Shown in pieces: positions 1 through 6,347 of a stretch of 7,184 nt of DNA. The notes under the pieces were generated by a model, which searched no databases, was not told where the DNA came from, and worked only from the letters and a program-made list of their open reading frames with translations. The translations under genes were made by a program, and so were the position numbers. The number at the start of each line of letters is the position of its first letter. Positions within the stretch are counted from its first letter, which is position 1. The stretch comes from Chloroflexota bacterium (GTDB lineage Bacteria > Chloroflexota > Dormibacteria > CF-121), in contig VBIS01000048.1 of the NCBI GenBank assembly GCA_005880605.1, forward strand, positions 1 to 7,184. The letters are read 5' to 3'.

Positions 1-1315
1 CGACGATCACGGTCTTGGCGTGCACCCGACCCGTGCCGACGTTCGTAAAAGCCGCCCCATCCTGGGTTTTTAAGTACTGCTTCGAACCCGGGTCGTACTG
101 CCAGGTCACACCGTGATCGGGCACCGAAACGGTCGGCGCGGCATCACCGGTAAAGGTCGCATCGGCGTGCTTCTCCGCGATGTCGTACTTGAGCGCCGGC
201 AGGTTCGCCTGCGCCGTATAAGTCGTCACATTGTTGCCGTGCATCATCACGTTGTGCGGCGCGTAGCGGGTGTTGTTGTCCCGGTAGTAGATATTGCCGG
301 CGCCGTGACTGTAGTCGTTGACAAGGTTTGGGTGCTGCCAGACGAGTCCAAGCACGTAGTCATTGGCACCGGAGCAATAGATGTACCCCTTGTACATCAG
401 CACCAGGCGAATCGTGATCAGCCGGCAGCTGCGCACCGGGCCCACGAGATCGGGCAGCGGATGCCAGTAGATGGCGGTCAGCCGTGGGATGTCCCCCTCG
501 CTGATGTACTCGTAGATCATGTCGGCCTGCTGCATCCCGGCTTGGGGACGCGCCTCGCTACTGTTTTCGATCTGGATGATGGCCGGGGTGCCGGCGCCCA
601 TTCGCGCCGGGTCGCCCTGCGAGGGGACTTCGATGAGGGTGGTGAAGCTGAACTTCCAGTCGGCGGCCAGCGGATCCTGCTTGCGGTTGACCGCCGTCTG
701 AGGGATCGACAGTTGGTACTGGCGGCTATGCCCAAGCTTGAGGTTGAGCATCGCGCTCTTCCCGTCGCCGGCCCAGCTCACCTTGGTGGCGTCGAGCGGC
801 TTGCCATTCAACACGATTGGCGTCCGGGACCCGTCCATCGGCTGCGAGAAATCGATCTTGACGTCGCCGACCGGCTTCAATGATTGCTGGCCATCGGTAA
901 CCGCTTTGCTGTCGACCTTGACGGCGGCGATCGACGGCGCCGGCTCGGTCTTGAAGCTGAACCCGTTGGTCACGCCGCGCCCGGAGGTGTTCTGCGCGTC
1001 CTTGATGCTGACGTGATAGGCGGTCTTCGCCGCCATCTTGGGCCGAAATTGGAACTCCCTGGGACTGACGGCTTTGAAGGCGACCATCACCGGTGGGCTG
1101 ATGCTGAAGGCGTGCTGCACCGATTGGGCCTTCATGTCCTGGTTGAAGTGAAGGTCGATGGTCGCGGTTCGGGGAACCGCCTGGTCACCGTCGCTGACGT
1201 TGGCGCTCACCTCGAGCGGGGTGGTGATGATCCGAATCACGATGGCGGCCGCCACCACGAGGATGGCAATCGGCGCCAGCCACCAGCGTTCGCGAAGTGT
1301 TTGCGTCCAGGTCAT
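1..1315 (-). CDS. Membrane-anchored Ig-like + DUF3048 (YerB-like) protein, copy 2, C-terminus cut by window edge
   Basis: The frame is open from the ATG at 1315 to the window edge and gives 438 residues; about 80 C-terminal residues are missing, judged against its upstream paralogue. Residues 1-30 hold basic and aromatic residues, then a hydrophobic stretch (WWLAPIAILVVAAAIVI), a signal anchor without a lipobox. Two bacterial Ig-like modules follow, each with the FxQxM turn (FNQDM, FSQPMD). The DUF3048 N-terminal domain then shows ADMIYEYISE, GPVRSCRLIT, CSGAND and RYAPHN, and the start of DUF3048_C (VHAKTVIV) lies at the edge. The start overlaps the upstream stop as ATGA and has GGGAG at 1322-1326, six bases away, so translation is probably coupled. 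It is a tandem duplicate of the gene at 1312-2904. The biochemical role of DUF3048 is not established; an extracytoplasmic envelope role is inference. Confidence 0.9.
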   Translation of the reverse strand, partial: MTWTQTLRERWWLAPIAILVVAAAIVIRIITTPLEVSANVSDGDQAVPRTATIDLHFNQDMKAQSVQHAFSISPPVMVAFKAVSPREFQFRPKMAAKTAYHVSIKDAQNTSGRGVTNGFSFKTEPAPSIAAVKVDSKAVTDGQQSLKPVGDVKIDFSQPMDGSRTPIVLNGKPLDATKVSWAGDGKSAMLNLKLGHSRQYQLSIPQTAVNRKQDPLAADWKFSFTTLIEVPSQGDPARMGAGTPAIIQIENSSEARPQAGMQQADMIYEYISEGDIPRLTAIYWHPLPDLVGPVRSCRLITIRLVLMYKGYIYCSGANDYVLGLVWQHPNLVNDYSHGAGNIYYRDNNTRYAPHNVMMHGNNVTTYTAQANLPALKYDIAEKHADATFTGDAAPTVSVPDHGVTWQYDPGSKQYLKTQDGAAFTNVGTGRVHAKTVIV

Positions 1316-2904
1316 TGATCACTCCCTATAACGTGAACCCAGGTCAGCCCGGTGTTGAGGTCCACCGGGTTGCCGCTGGCATCGTAATAGACAACCGGCA
1401 AGTCGCGATTGGGATGCTTCCACGTCACATGGATCATCCCGCCGTCGGAGTAGATGTCCGCCGAGCCTTCGCCCGCAAGCTCGTAGTACTCGGTGTTATA
1501 GGTGCGGTGCACCCCCGTGTTGCCCGGGCTGGTGTCGAGGCGCGATTGCACGTGCTCGATGATCAGGTTTTTGGCATGGACCTGGCCGGTGCCGACATTG
1601 GTGAACGCCGCCCCGTCCTGCCACTTGAGGTACTCACGCGAGTTGGCATCATAACGCCAGACGGTCCCGTGCTGCGGGACCGAGACGCTGGTTGCCGGCG
1701 TGGCGCCCGGCAGCGCCACGTCCGGGTGGGCCGGAGCGATGTCGTAGTTGAGGGCCGGCAGGTTCGCGGCCGCGGTATTGGCCGTGATCTTGTCCGGGCG
1801 GGCGATGACGTTGTGGGGAGCATAGCGATCCGAGGCCCGGTACATGAAGTCGTACGTGTAGTAGTAGTCATAAACCACGTTCGGCCACTTCCACACCTGG
1901 CCCAGGACGAAGTCGTTGGCGCCGGAGCAGTAGATCTCGCCGCGGTACATCTGCTCGAGGGCCACCGTGATCAGACGGCAGCTTCGAACTGGCCCGATCA
2001 GGCTTGACGGCGGATGCCAGTAGACCGCCGTCAACCGCGGGATGCCGAACTCGCTGATGTACTCGTAGATCATGTCGGCCTGCTGCATGCCGGTCTGCGG
2101 CCGCACGCTCGGCTGTGAGCTGTTTTCGATCTGGATGATGATCGGGGCTCCCGATTTCCCGATCCGCGCCGTTGATCCCGCCGACGGAACCTGGACCATG
2201 GTCGTGAAGCTCAGCTTCCAGTCGGCGACCGCGAGGTCGTGCTTGCGGTTGGTGGCGGTTTTCGGGACGAGCAGCGTGTGGGTCCGGCTGTGGCTGAGGG
2301 TCAACGCGAGCGTGATGTTCTGCCCCGCCTTATCCCAGGTCACGCTCTTGGCATCGAGCGCTGCGCCATCGAGCAGCACGGCGGTCCCGGTGGCATCCAT
2401 CGGCTGCGAGAAAGCGATCTTGAGGGTGCCGCGCAGCGCGAGGGCTGCCTGTCCGTCGGTCAGCGGCGCGTCGTTGTAGGTTGCACCAGTTACCTTCGGA
2501 GCGGGCTCGGTGCGAAAGGCCACCGTATAGTTCTCGCTCCCGAATCCCATCCCCTTGCGCGCCCCAAGGACCTGGACCTTGTAGGCAGTATCGGGCTGCA
2601 GTTGTGGGCGGAACTCAAAGGTCCGCGCATTCTTGACTACGACCGTGTACGGGACAGTTGGCGTGATACGAAAGCCGCTTTTGACCGAGGCGGCATTCAT
2701 GTCCTGGTTGAAGCTCAAGAGCACGGCCGAGCTCCGCACGACGGTCAGGTCGCCGTCGGCGACGCTGGCGCTGACCGCGAGCGGTGCGGTAAGGGCGCGC
2801 AGCAGCAGGCCAGCGGCGACAAGCAACAGGACGATGGGGAAAATCCACCAGCGGCGACGCAGCACCGCGGCGAACCCGCTTCCGCGGGTCATGGTTTGAC
2901 GCAT
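1312..2904 (-). CDS. Membrane-anchored Ig-like + DUF3048 (YerB-like) protein, copy 1
   Basis: A 530-residue protein. Arginines 16-18 precede a hydrophobic anchor at about residues 19-35, and the rest should lie outside the membrane. Two Ig-like (Big_5/SbsA-type) modules span about residues 43-135 and 136-240, with FNQDM at 65-69 and FSQPMD near 164. The DUF3048 N-terminal domain begins near residue 250, with an ADMIYEYISE block, GPVRSCRLIT near 303, YCSGAND near 325 and RYAPHN near 360. A DUF3048_C-like end carries DGGMIHVTWKH and ends LNTGLTWVHVIGSDQ. I chose the ATG at 2904 because GAGGA (2912-2916) sits seven bases upstream; a TTG at 2907 is only four bases from it. It leads a two-gene operon with its paralogue. 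Family membership is recognised from motifs; function is unknown. Compared with the YerB-type family as I recall it, cysteines occupy SC and YCSGAND, and both copies share them. Confidence 0.92.
   Translation of the reverse strand: MRQTMTRGSGFAAVLRRRWWIFPIVLLLVAAGLLLRALTAPLAVSASVADGDLTVVRSSAVLLSFNQDMNAASVKSGFRITPTVPYTVVVKNARTFEFRPQLQPDTAYKVQVLGARKGMGFGSENYTVAFRTEPAPKVTGATYNDAPLTDGQAALALRGTLKIAFSQPMDATGTAVLLDGAALDAKSVTWDKAGQNITLALTLSHSRTHTLLVPKTATNRKHDLAVADWKLSFTTMVQVPSAGSTARIGKSGAPIIIQIENSSQPSVRPQTGMQQADMIYEYISEFGIPRLTAVYWHPPSSLIGPVRSCRLITVALEQMYRGEIYCSGANDFVLGQVWKWPNVVYDYYYTYDFMYRASDRYAPHNVIARPDKITANTAAANLPALNYDIAPAHPDVALPGATPATSVSVPQHGTVWRYDANSREYLKWQDGAAFTNVGTGQVHAKNLIIEHVQSRLDTSPGNTGVHRTYNTEYYELAGEGSADIYSDGGMIHVTWKHPNRDLPVVYYDASGNPVDLNTGLTWVHVIGSDQ
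1322..1326 (-). promoter_or_regulatory. Ribosome binding site GGGAG for the second DUF3048 gene
   Basis: GGGAG lies six bases before the ATG at 1315 and is itself inside the last codons of the upstream paralogue. It supports translational coupling through the ATGA overlap. Confidence 0.7.
2050..2088 (-). repeat. 39-bp exact repeat shared by the two DUF3048 genes (other copy at 497-535)
   Basis: Positions 497-535 and 2050-2088 are identical over 39 bases, flanked by mismatches on both sides. They encode the conserved block MQQADMIYEYISE of each paralogue. The two units are direct repeats about 1.55 kb apart. A further exact match of about 21 bases covers the codons around QIENS (about 561-581 and 2120-2140). 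Confidence 0.9.
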
Positions 2905-2911
2905 CAAGGGA

Positions 2912-2916
2912 TCCTC
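2912..2916 (-). promoter_or_regulatory. Ribosome binding site GAGGA deciding the start at 2904
   Basis: GAGGA is seven bases from the ATG at 2904 but only four from the in-frame TTG at 2907, so ATG is preferred. Confidence 0.65.
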
Positions 2917-2941
2917 AGCAGGGTACTCCGACCGGCCGCAC

Positions 2942-2970
2942 AGGCTATTTCACACACAAGCCAGGTTCAA
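2942..2970 (-). promoter_or_regulatory. Candidate sigma70-like promoter for the DUF3048 operon
   Basis: On the minus strand TTGAAC (2965-2970), a 17-bp spacer and TAGCCT (2942-2947) precede the gene. The implied leader is about 30 nt and contains the GAGGA site. The -10 box matches consensus at only three of six positions. The same -35 hexamer and spacer length occur in the candidate promoter at 6831-6859. Confidence 0.4.
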
Positions 2971-3004
2971 TAGCAACGGCTATCCGGCTTATTGAGCGTC
3001 GTGC

Positions 3005-3027
3005 CCTACGGTTTTCTTGCCGGTAGG
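3005..3027 (-). terminator. Possible hairpin terminator after the 103-residue gene
   Basis: CCTACGG (3005-3011) pairs with CCGGTAGG (3020-3027) through one bulged G, leaving an 8-base loop. It lies 18 bases beyond the stop at 3045 and before the next promoter. No U-run follows on the minus strand, so this is at best an atypical terminator. Confidence 0.35.
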
Positions 3028-3044
3028 ATCCCCCCTATCGAGAT

Positions 3045-3356
3045 TTACGCCACCATCAACCGGGGCAGGAGCAATTGCTGGACATCGAAGAGGACGTCCA
3101 GAACCCGCACCGGATCACGCGTGACGTTGCGGTTGAGGGCGCGCAGCAGCTTGCGGCTGAGTGGGCGCACGAACTGCGTGATCTCGTCCATCAGCGGCGC
3201 CGGGACGGCAGCCAGCCGGTTCTCGATGATGTCTTCGACCGACAGGAGAAAGTCATCCGCACGGCGGACATCGGCGCGGCGCTTGAGCTCCTGGTTCCGC
3301 CGGTCGGCCGCTGCTTCGAACTCCCGATGAATCTCCTCGATGGCGTCGCTTAGCAT
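3045..3356 (-). CDS. Conserved-looking small hypothetical protein, 103 aa
   Basis: I do not recognise this protein. From the ATG at 3356 it gives 103 residues. The N-terminal half is very charged and probably helical (SDAIEEIHREFEAAADRRNQELKRRADVR in outline: E/R/D-rich with heptad-like hydrophobics). The C-terminal half is leucine-rich (VRPLSRKLLRALN, VLFDVQQLLLPRLM). There is no transmembrane segment, signal peptide or cysteine, so a cytoplasmic helical or coiled-coil protein that binds a partner is possible; that is inference. An earlier ATG at 3392 would add 12 residues, but the ATG at 3356 has GGGAG (3364-3368) seven bases upstream. The gene is 148 bases downstream of merR1 and has its own TTGACA -35 box, so it is likely a separate transcript. 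Codon-position GC looks like that of its neighbours. Confidence 0.7.
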   Translation of the reverse strand: MLSDAIEEIHREFEAAADRRNQELKRRADVRRADDFLLSVEDIIENRLAAVPAPLMDEITQFVRPLSRKLLRALNRNVTRDPVRVLDVLFDVQQLLLPRLMVA

Positions 3357-3363
3357 TGAATCG

Positions 3364-3368
3364 CTCCC
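3364..3368 (-). promoter_or_regulatory. Ribosome binding site GGGAG deciding the start at 3356
   Basis: GGGAG is seven bases upstream of the ATG at 3356. No comparable site precedes the in-frame ATG at 3392. Confidence 0.65.
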
Positions 3369-3419
3369 TTCACTTACCCCGATTACATCCAATTCACCGA
3401 CGCATGAAAACTGATACGA

Positions 3420-3450
3420 ATACTGTTACATAGTCGGCAATGGCTGTCAA
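3420..3450 (-). promoter_or_regulatory. Promoter with perfect -35 TTGACA for the 103-residue gene
   Basis: TTGACA (3445-3450, minus strand) matches the sigma70 -35 consensus fully. The -10 is ambiguous: TAACAG (3423-3428) after 16 bp, or CAGTAT (3420-3425) after 19 bp. The longer spacer would suit a MerR-type activator, but the motif shared by the two merR promoters is absent here. The leader would be about 55-60 nt. The region 3357-3504 holds nothing else that I can see. Confidence 0.5.
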
Positions 3451-3504
3451 GCACTTTCGCAAATAGCCACCCCAGCGGTGTAAAGGGCGGCGGACAGTGC
3501 TAAA

Positions 3505-3852
3505 TCAGGCGGTCAAGCCGTCGCCGGATACTTCCTGTAGCGCGTCGAGCTCGCGGACCTGGTTGAGATCGAGGCCCTGGCCACCAAGCGACTGGATCAA
3601 ACGCAGGACGTACTTGACACCGGCCAGGTTCACGCCCTTCTGGCGGGTGAGGAACTGGATGACGCGGACGCGCCGGATGTCGTCCTCGGAATAGCGACGG
3701 CGGTTGGTCGCCGTCCGCTGCGGCTTGATGAGGCTCTCGCTCTCATAGATCATCAAGGTGCGCGGATGGAGATTGAGGATCTCGCTCGCGATACTTGGTG
3801 TAAAGACCGCCCGCCCGGGAGCGATCGCTGGCATTCGCTTCCGCTTTCCCAT
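3505..3852 (-). CDS. MerR-family transcriptional regulator, HspR/GlnR-like (merR1)
   Basis: A 115-residue DNA-binding protein. After a basic tail (MGKRKR) comes the MerR winged helix-turn-helix: residues 18-37 hold the HTH with HPRTLMIYESE, residues 51-55 the wing RRRYS, and residues 73-80 GVNLAGVK. That last signature is typical of HspR and GlnR-type members. About 35 residues follow, too short for a large effector domain. There is no cysteine, so metal or redox sensing of the classical MerR/SoxR kind is unlikely. A GTG at 3891 would extend it by 13 residues, but it lies about three bases from the inferred transcription start. The ATG at 3852 has AGGGG about eight bases upstream and is preferred. 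The gene is divergent from otsA across 144 bases, which suggests it controls otsA and itself. About half its residues match merR2 over the DNA-binding region. Confidence 0.88.
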   Translation of the reverse strand: MGKRKRMPAIAPGRAVFTPSIASEILNLHPRTLMIYESESLIKPQRTATNRRRYSEDDIRRVRVIQFLTRQKGVNLAGVKYVLRLIQSLGGQGLDLNQVRELDALQEVSGDGLTA

Positions 3853-3900
3853 GTCCCTCACCCCTAAACGGGACACCCACCCATCCCGCACAGCAGTAAT

Positions 3901-3931
3901 TTTACAGCCACGATATCACATATTGACTCAA
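3901..3931 (-). promoter_or_regulatory. merR1 promoter with 19-bp spacer and putative MerR operator
   Basis: TTGAGT (3926-3931), a 19-bp spacer and TGTAAA (3901-3906) on the minus strand. The spacer contains CAA-N4-TGATAT-N2-TGG, ending one base before the -10, as in the merR2 promoter. The core is CCACGATATCA on the plus strand (3908-3918). The leader to ATG 3852 would be about 42 nt. The site lies in the otsA/merR1 divergent region, so binding could also affect otsA. I could not find a convincing -10 box for otsA itself between 3930 and 3996. Confidence 0.55.
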
Positions 3932-3996
3932 CGGGCAACCCCGGCGAGTGGTTGAGGACCGCCCAGCGGAACGCCGCGTAGAGTTAGAAGCAACCC

Positions 3997-5559
3997 ATGC
4001 TGGCGATCGAGCAATATACGCGCCGCCTCCTCAAGGATTTCCATCCGATCGTGGCTGCCAACCGTCCCCCGGTGGACGTCGCGCACGAACCGGCCGATCG
4101 GACGCGATTCGTTCGGGGCGCCGGCGGCCTGGTGACGGGCCTCTCGGGGCTGGCCTTGGCGACCGGAGCGGTGTGGGTCGCCTCCGTGCGGGATGGGCTC
4201 GAGGGCGAGCTCGAGTTCGACGGCGGCGGCGAACCGATGATGCTCGAAACCACCGACGGCTCACGATTCCAGGTGAGCTGGGTCAATCCTCCGCGCCTGG
4301 CCTACGACCTTTACTACAACACGATCGCCAACCCATTGCTCTGGTTCGTTCAGCATTACCTGTGGAATTTGGCCGAGGCCCCGGTGCTCGACGACAGCAC
4401 CCACCTGGCCTGGAACGAGGGCTACCGCCGGGTCAACCAGATGTTCGCCCAGCAGGTCGTGCGTGAGGCCCGCCGCGGCCGCAAGCGGCCCCTGGTCCTC
4501 TCCCACGATTACCATCTCTACCTGGTTCCCCGGCTTGTCCGTCGCGAGCTTCCCGATGCGGTCCTGCAGCACTTCGTCCATATTCCCTGGCCGACCCCGC
4601 AGTACTGGAAAGTCTTGCCGAGCTACATGCGCGAGGAGATCATGGACGGCCTGCTTGCGGCTGACATCATCGGTCTGCAGACCCACTCGGATGTTCGCAA
4701 TTTCCTGCTGACCTGTGAGGAGAACATGGGGTTGCCCGTCGACTTTCGGCAGCAGACCGCCTTCTACCGAGGCCGGACCATCTGGGTCCGTCGCTACCCG
4801 ATCTCGATCGATGTCCGGGAGTTCGAGCGCACTGCGGCAAGTCCGATGGTGGAACGGGCGGAGCGGGAGATCCTGCGCTGGCGACCGGAACAGCTGATTT
4901 ACCGTGTCGACCGCATGGACCTCTCGAAGAACATCATCCGCGGCTTCTTCGCCTACGAGCGACTGCTGCACGCGCATCCGGAGTGGCGGGGACGTGTCGT
5001 CTTCTGGGCGCTGTTGCAAAAGACGCGCCAGGACGTCCCCCAGTATCGCGAGTATGCCCGGCAGGTGGTGCAAGTGGCCCGGGTCATCAACCAGCGGCTC
5101 GGGTCCGATTCGTGGCAGCCGATCCGGCTCGAGCTGCGCGACGACATGAGTCGCGCGGTGGCAGGGTACAAGCAGTTCGACGTGCTGCTGGTGAATCCCA
5201 TCTATGACGGCATGAACCTGGTCGCCAAAGAGGGGATTACGGTCAACCGGCGGGGCGGGGCGCTCGTGCTATCCGAGAACGCCGGGACCCACGAAGAGCT
5301 CGGTGAATGGGCGATCACTATCAATCCCTTCGATGTCGACGCCACGGCGCAGGCACTGCATCGCGCCCTGTTGATGGACCCGGTCGAACGTCACGCGCGA
5401 GCCGAGAAGATGCGTGCCGTCGTGCAACAAAACGATGTGGCCCGCTGGATCTCCGCCCAACTGCAGGATATCCGCGACCTGGTCGAACCGTCTGCCGCTC
5501 GCCGGCCCGAGGTCGGGCTTCACGAACCCGTGCCGCTCGAGCGCGAGCTGTTGCGCTAG
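3997..5559 (+). CDS. otsA: Trehalose-6-phosphate synthase (GT20 family)
   Basis: A 520-residue glycosyltransferase of family 20 that joins a nucleotide-activated glucose to glucose-6-phosphate, giving trehalose-6-phosphate in the cytoplasm. Visible motifs in order: ANRPP at 21-25 and GAGGL at 41-45 (N-terminal phosphate-binding region), HDYHL at 170-174, HIPWPTP at 195-201, RMDLSKN at 306-312 with the nucleotide-phosphate-binding Arg306 and Lys311, and DGMNLVAKE at 404-412 with the acidic Glu412. All key positions known from E. coli OtsA appear intact. About 30 C-terminal residues (from about 490) look like a variable tail. The start is ATG 3997: an in-frame TAG at 3985-3987 excludes longer versions, and only a weak AGAAG (3986-3990) precedes it. 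It is divergent from merR1 and converges with otsB. Glucosylglycerol-phosphate synthase is a related GT20 enzyme, but adjacent otsB favours trehalose. Donor choice (UDP- or ADP-glucose) cannot be read here. Confidence 0.95.
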   Translation: MLAIEQYTRRLLKDFHPIVAANRPPVDVAHEPADRTRFVRGAGGLVTGLSGLALATGAVWVASVRDGLEGELEFDGGGEPMMLETTDGSRFQVSWVNPPRLAYDLYYNTIANPLLWFVQHYLWNLAEAPVLDDSTHLAWNEGYRRVNQMFAQQVVREARRGRKRPLVLSHDYHLYLVPRLVRRELPDAVLQHFVHIPWPTPQYWKVLPSYMREEIMDGLLAADIIGLQTHSDVRNFLLTCEENMGLPVDFRQQTAFYRGRTIWVRRYPISIDVREFERTAASPMVERAEREILRWRPEQLIYRVDRMDLSKNIIRGFFAYERLLHAHPEWRGRVVFWALLQKTRQDVPQYREYARQVVQVARVINQRLGSDSWQPIRLELRDDMSRAVAGYKQFDVLLVNPIYDGMNLVAKEGITVNRRGGALVLSENAGTHEELGEWAITINPFDVDATAQALHRALLMDPVERHARAEKMRAVVQQNDVARWISAQLQDIRDLVEPSAARRPEVGLHEPVPLERELLR

Positions 5560-6347
5560 GCGTTTGCGCAGACGTCGAGCAGTTGCGTGAGCAGCTGCGT
5601 GACGCCCGCCACGCCGTCCACCGTGAGGTCGCAGTCGACGAACACGTCCTCCGGCACCTCCGGCGACCGCACGCCCACCGCCACTGTTCTCACCGCGGTC
5701 ATGCGCTTGAGCGTGGAAAAGGCGTTCGCGTCGGTCCGGTCGTCACCCACATAGACGATGGCCGCCGGCTGCATGTCGGCGGCGAGGCGGCGGAGGACGG
5801 CGCCTTTGTCGATCTCGATCGGCGGTCGGAGCTCCCACACCAGGCGTCCCGCTTGGAGCTGCAGTTGCTCCTGACGCGCGATCTCTCGCATGGTCGGCTC
5901 CAACGCCGCTCCGGACGCGGACGGATCCGCCGTCTGCCGAAAATGGACGCTGACTGCCGCGCGCTTGCGTTCGATGGTGATGCCGGGCACGCGGGCCTGG
6001 GAAAACGCCGCCACCGCATCGGCCGCACGCGCGAGTCGCTCCAGGTATGGCTGCGCCTCGGCGACCAGGCGCGAGGCGCCATCGTGTCGCTCCTCGAGCC
6101 CGTGGTTACCACTAAAGAGCGCCCTCGGCAGTGGTACGCGGCTGACCAGGAAATCCGTGTCACGGCCACTGATAATCGCGACCCGCAGCAGGCACTGGTT
6201 GAGCTCGCTGAGGATCGCAGCGGTTTGCGGATTGGGCGCGGCCTGGTCCGGGTCCGACACGATGGGGGCGAGCGTGCCATCGAAGTCGACGGCGAGGAGA
6301 ATGCGCGAGGCGGGAACGGGCTGAAGGCGCTCGAGAAGTGAGGTCAG
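5556..6347 (-). CDS. otsB: Trehalose-6-phosphate phosphatase, probable CTG start
   Basis: A HAD-superfamily phosphatase that removes phosphate from trehalose-6-phosphate to give trehalose. Counting from a CTG at 6347, it has 263 residues, close to the roughly 266 of E. coli OtsB. All family motifs are present: DFDGTLAP at 21-28 (nucleophile Asp21, acid Asp23), SGRD at 60-63, GNHGLE at 80-85, a lysine at 128 and HFR at 135-137, DKG at 180-182, and GDDRTD at 201-206. The frame contains no ATG, GTG or TTG upstream of motif I; the first one, GTG at 6260, lies after it and would remove the nucleophile. The CTG overlaps the merR2 stop as CTGA, so coupled translation is the likeliest start; an ATT at 6302 is another option. 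The stop shares CTAG with the otsA stop. It is presumably transcribed with merR2. Confidence 0.9.
   Translation of the reverse strand: MTSLLERLQPVPASRILLAVDFDGTLAPIVSDPDQAAPNPQTAAILSELNQCLLRVAIISGRDTDFLVSRVPLPRALFSGNHGLEERHDGASRLVAEAQPYLERLARAADAVAAFSQARVPGITIERKRAAVSVHFRQTADPSASGAALEPTMREIARQEQLQLQAGRLVWELRPPIEIDKGAVLRRLAADMQPAAIVYVGDDRTDANAFSTLKRMTAVRTVAVGVRSPEVPEDVFVDCDLTVDGVAGVTQLLTQLLDVCANA

Noticed and set aside
113..883. 256-codon open frame on the plus strand
   Set aside because: It is antisense to the clearly homologous DUF3048 copy 2. It is rich in R, V, H and D, as expected for a high-GC shadow frame.
1297..2973. Long plus-strand open frames (1297-2007 and 2239-2973)
   Set aside because: They lie opposite the DUF3048 copy 1 gene, have no family motifs and look like complementary-strand shadows.
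3465..3504. Hairpin after merR1 (CACC...GGTG around 3469-3481)
   Set aside because: The stem is only four to five pairs with no U-run on the minus strand, too weak to call a terminator.
3923..3951. otsA promoter using TTGACT at 3923-3928 on the plus strand
   Set aside because: No acceptable -10 box lies 16-19 bases downstream, so the otsA promoter stays unassigned.
3892..3996. HspR HAIR operator (CTTGAGT-N7-ACTCAAG)
   Set aside because: A TTGAGT half exists at the merR1 -35, but no inverted second half follows at N7 spacing, so I do not call a HAIR site.
4261..5073. 270-codon minus-strand frame inside otsA
   Set aside because: It is in register as a mirror of otsA codons, with no recognisable domain. 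otsA has all GT20 motifs.
3997..5559. Glucosylglycerol-phosphate synthase instead of OtsA
   Set aside because: It is the same GT20 family and hard to exclude by motif, but the adjacent OtsB with full trehalose-phosphatase motifs makes OtsA more likely.
5307..6341. 344-codon plus-strand frame across the otsA end and otsB
   Set aside because: It overlaps the otsA tail in another frame and is antisense to otsB, whose HAD motifs are complete. It is arginine- and alanine-rich without motifs.
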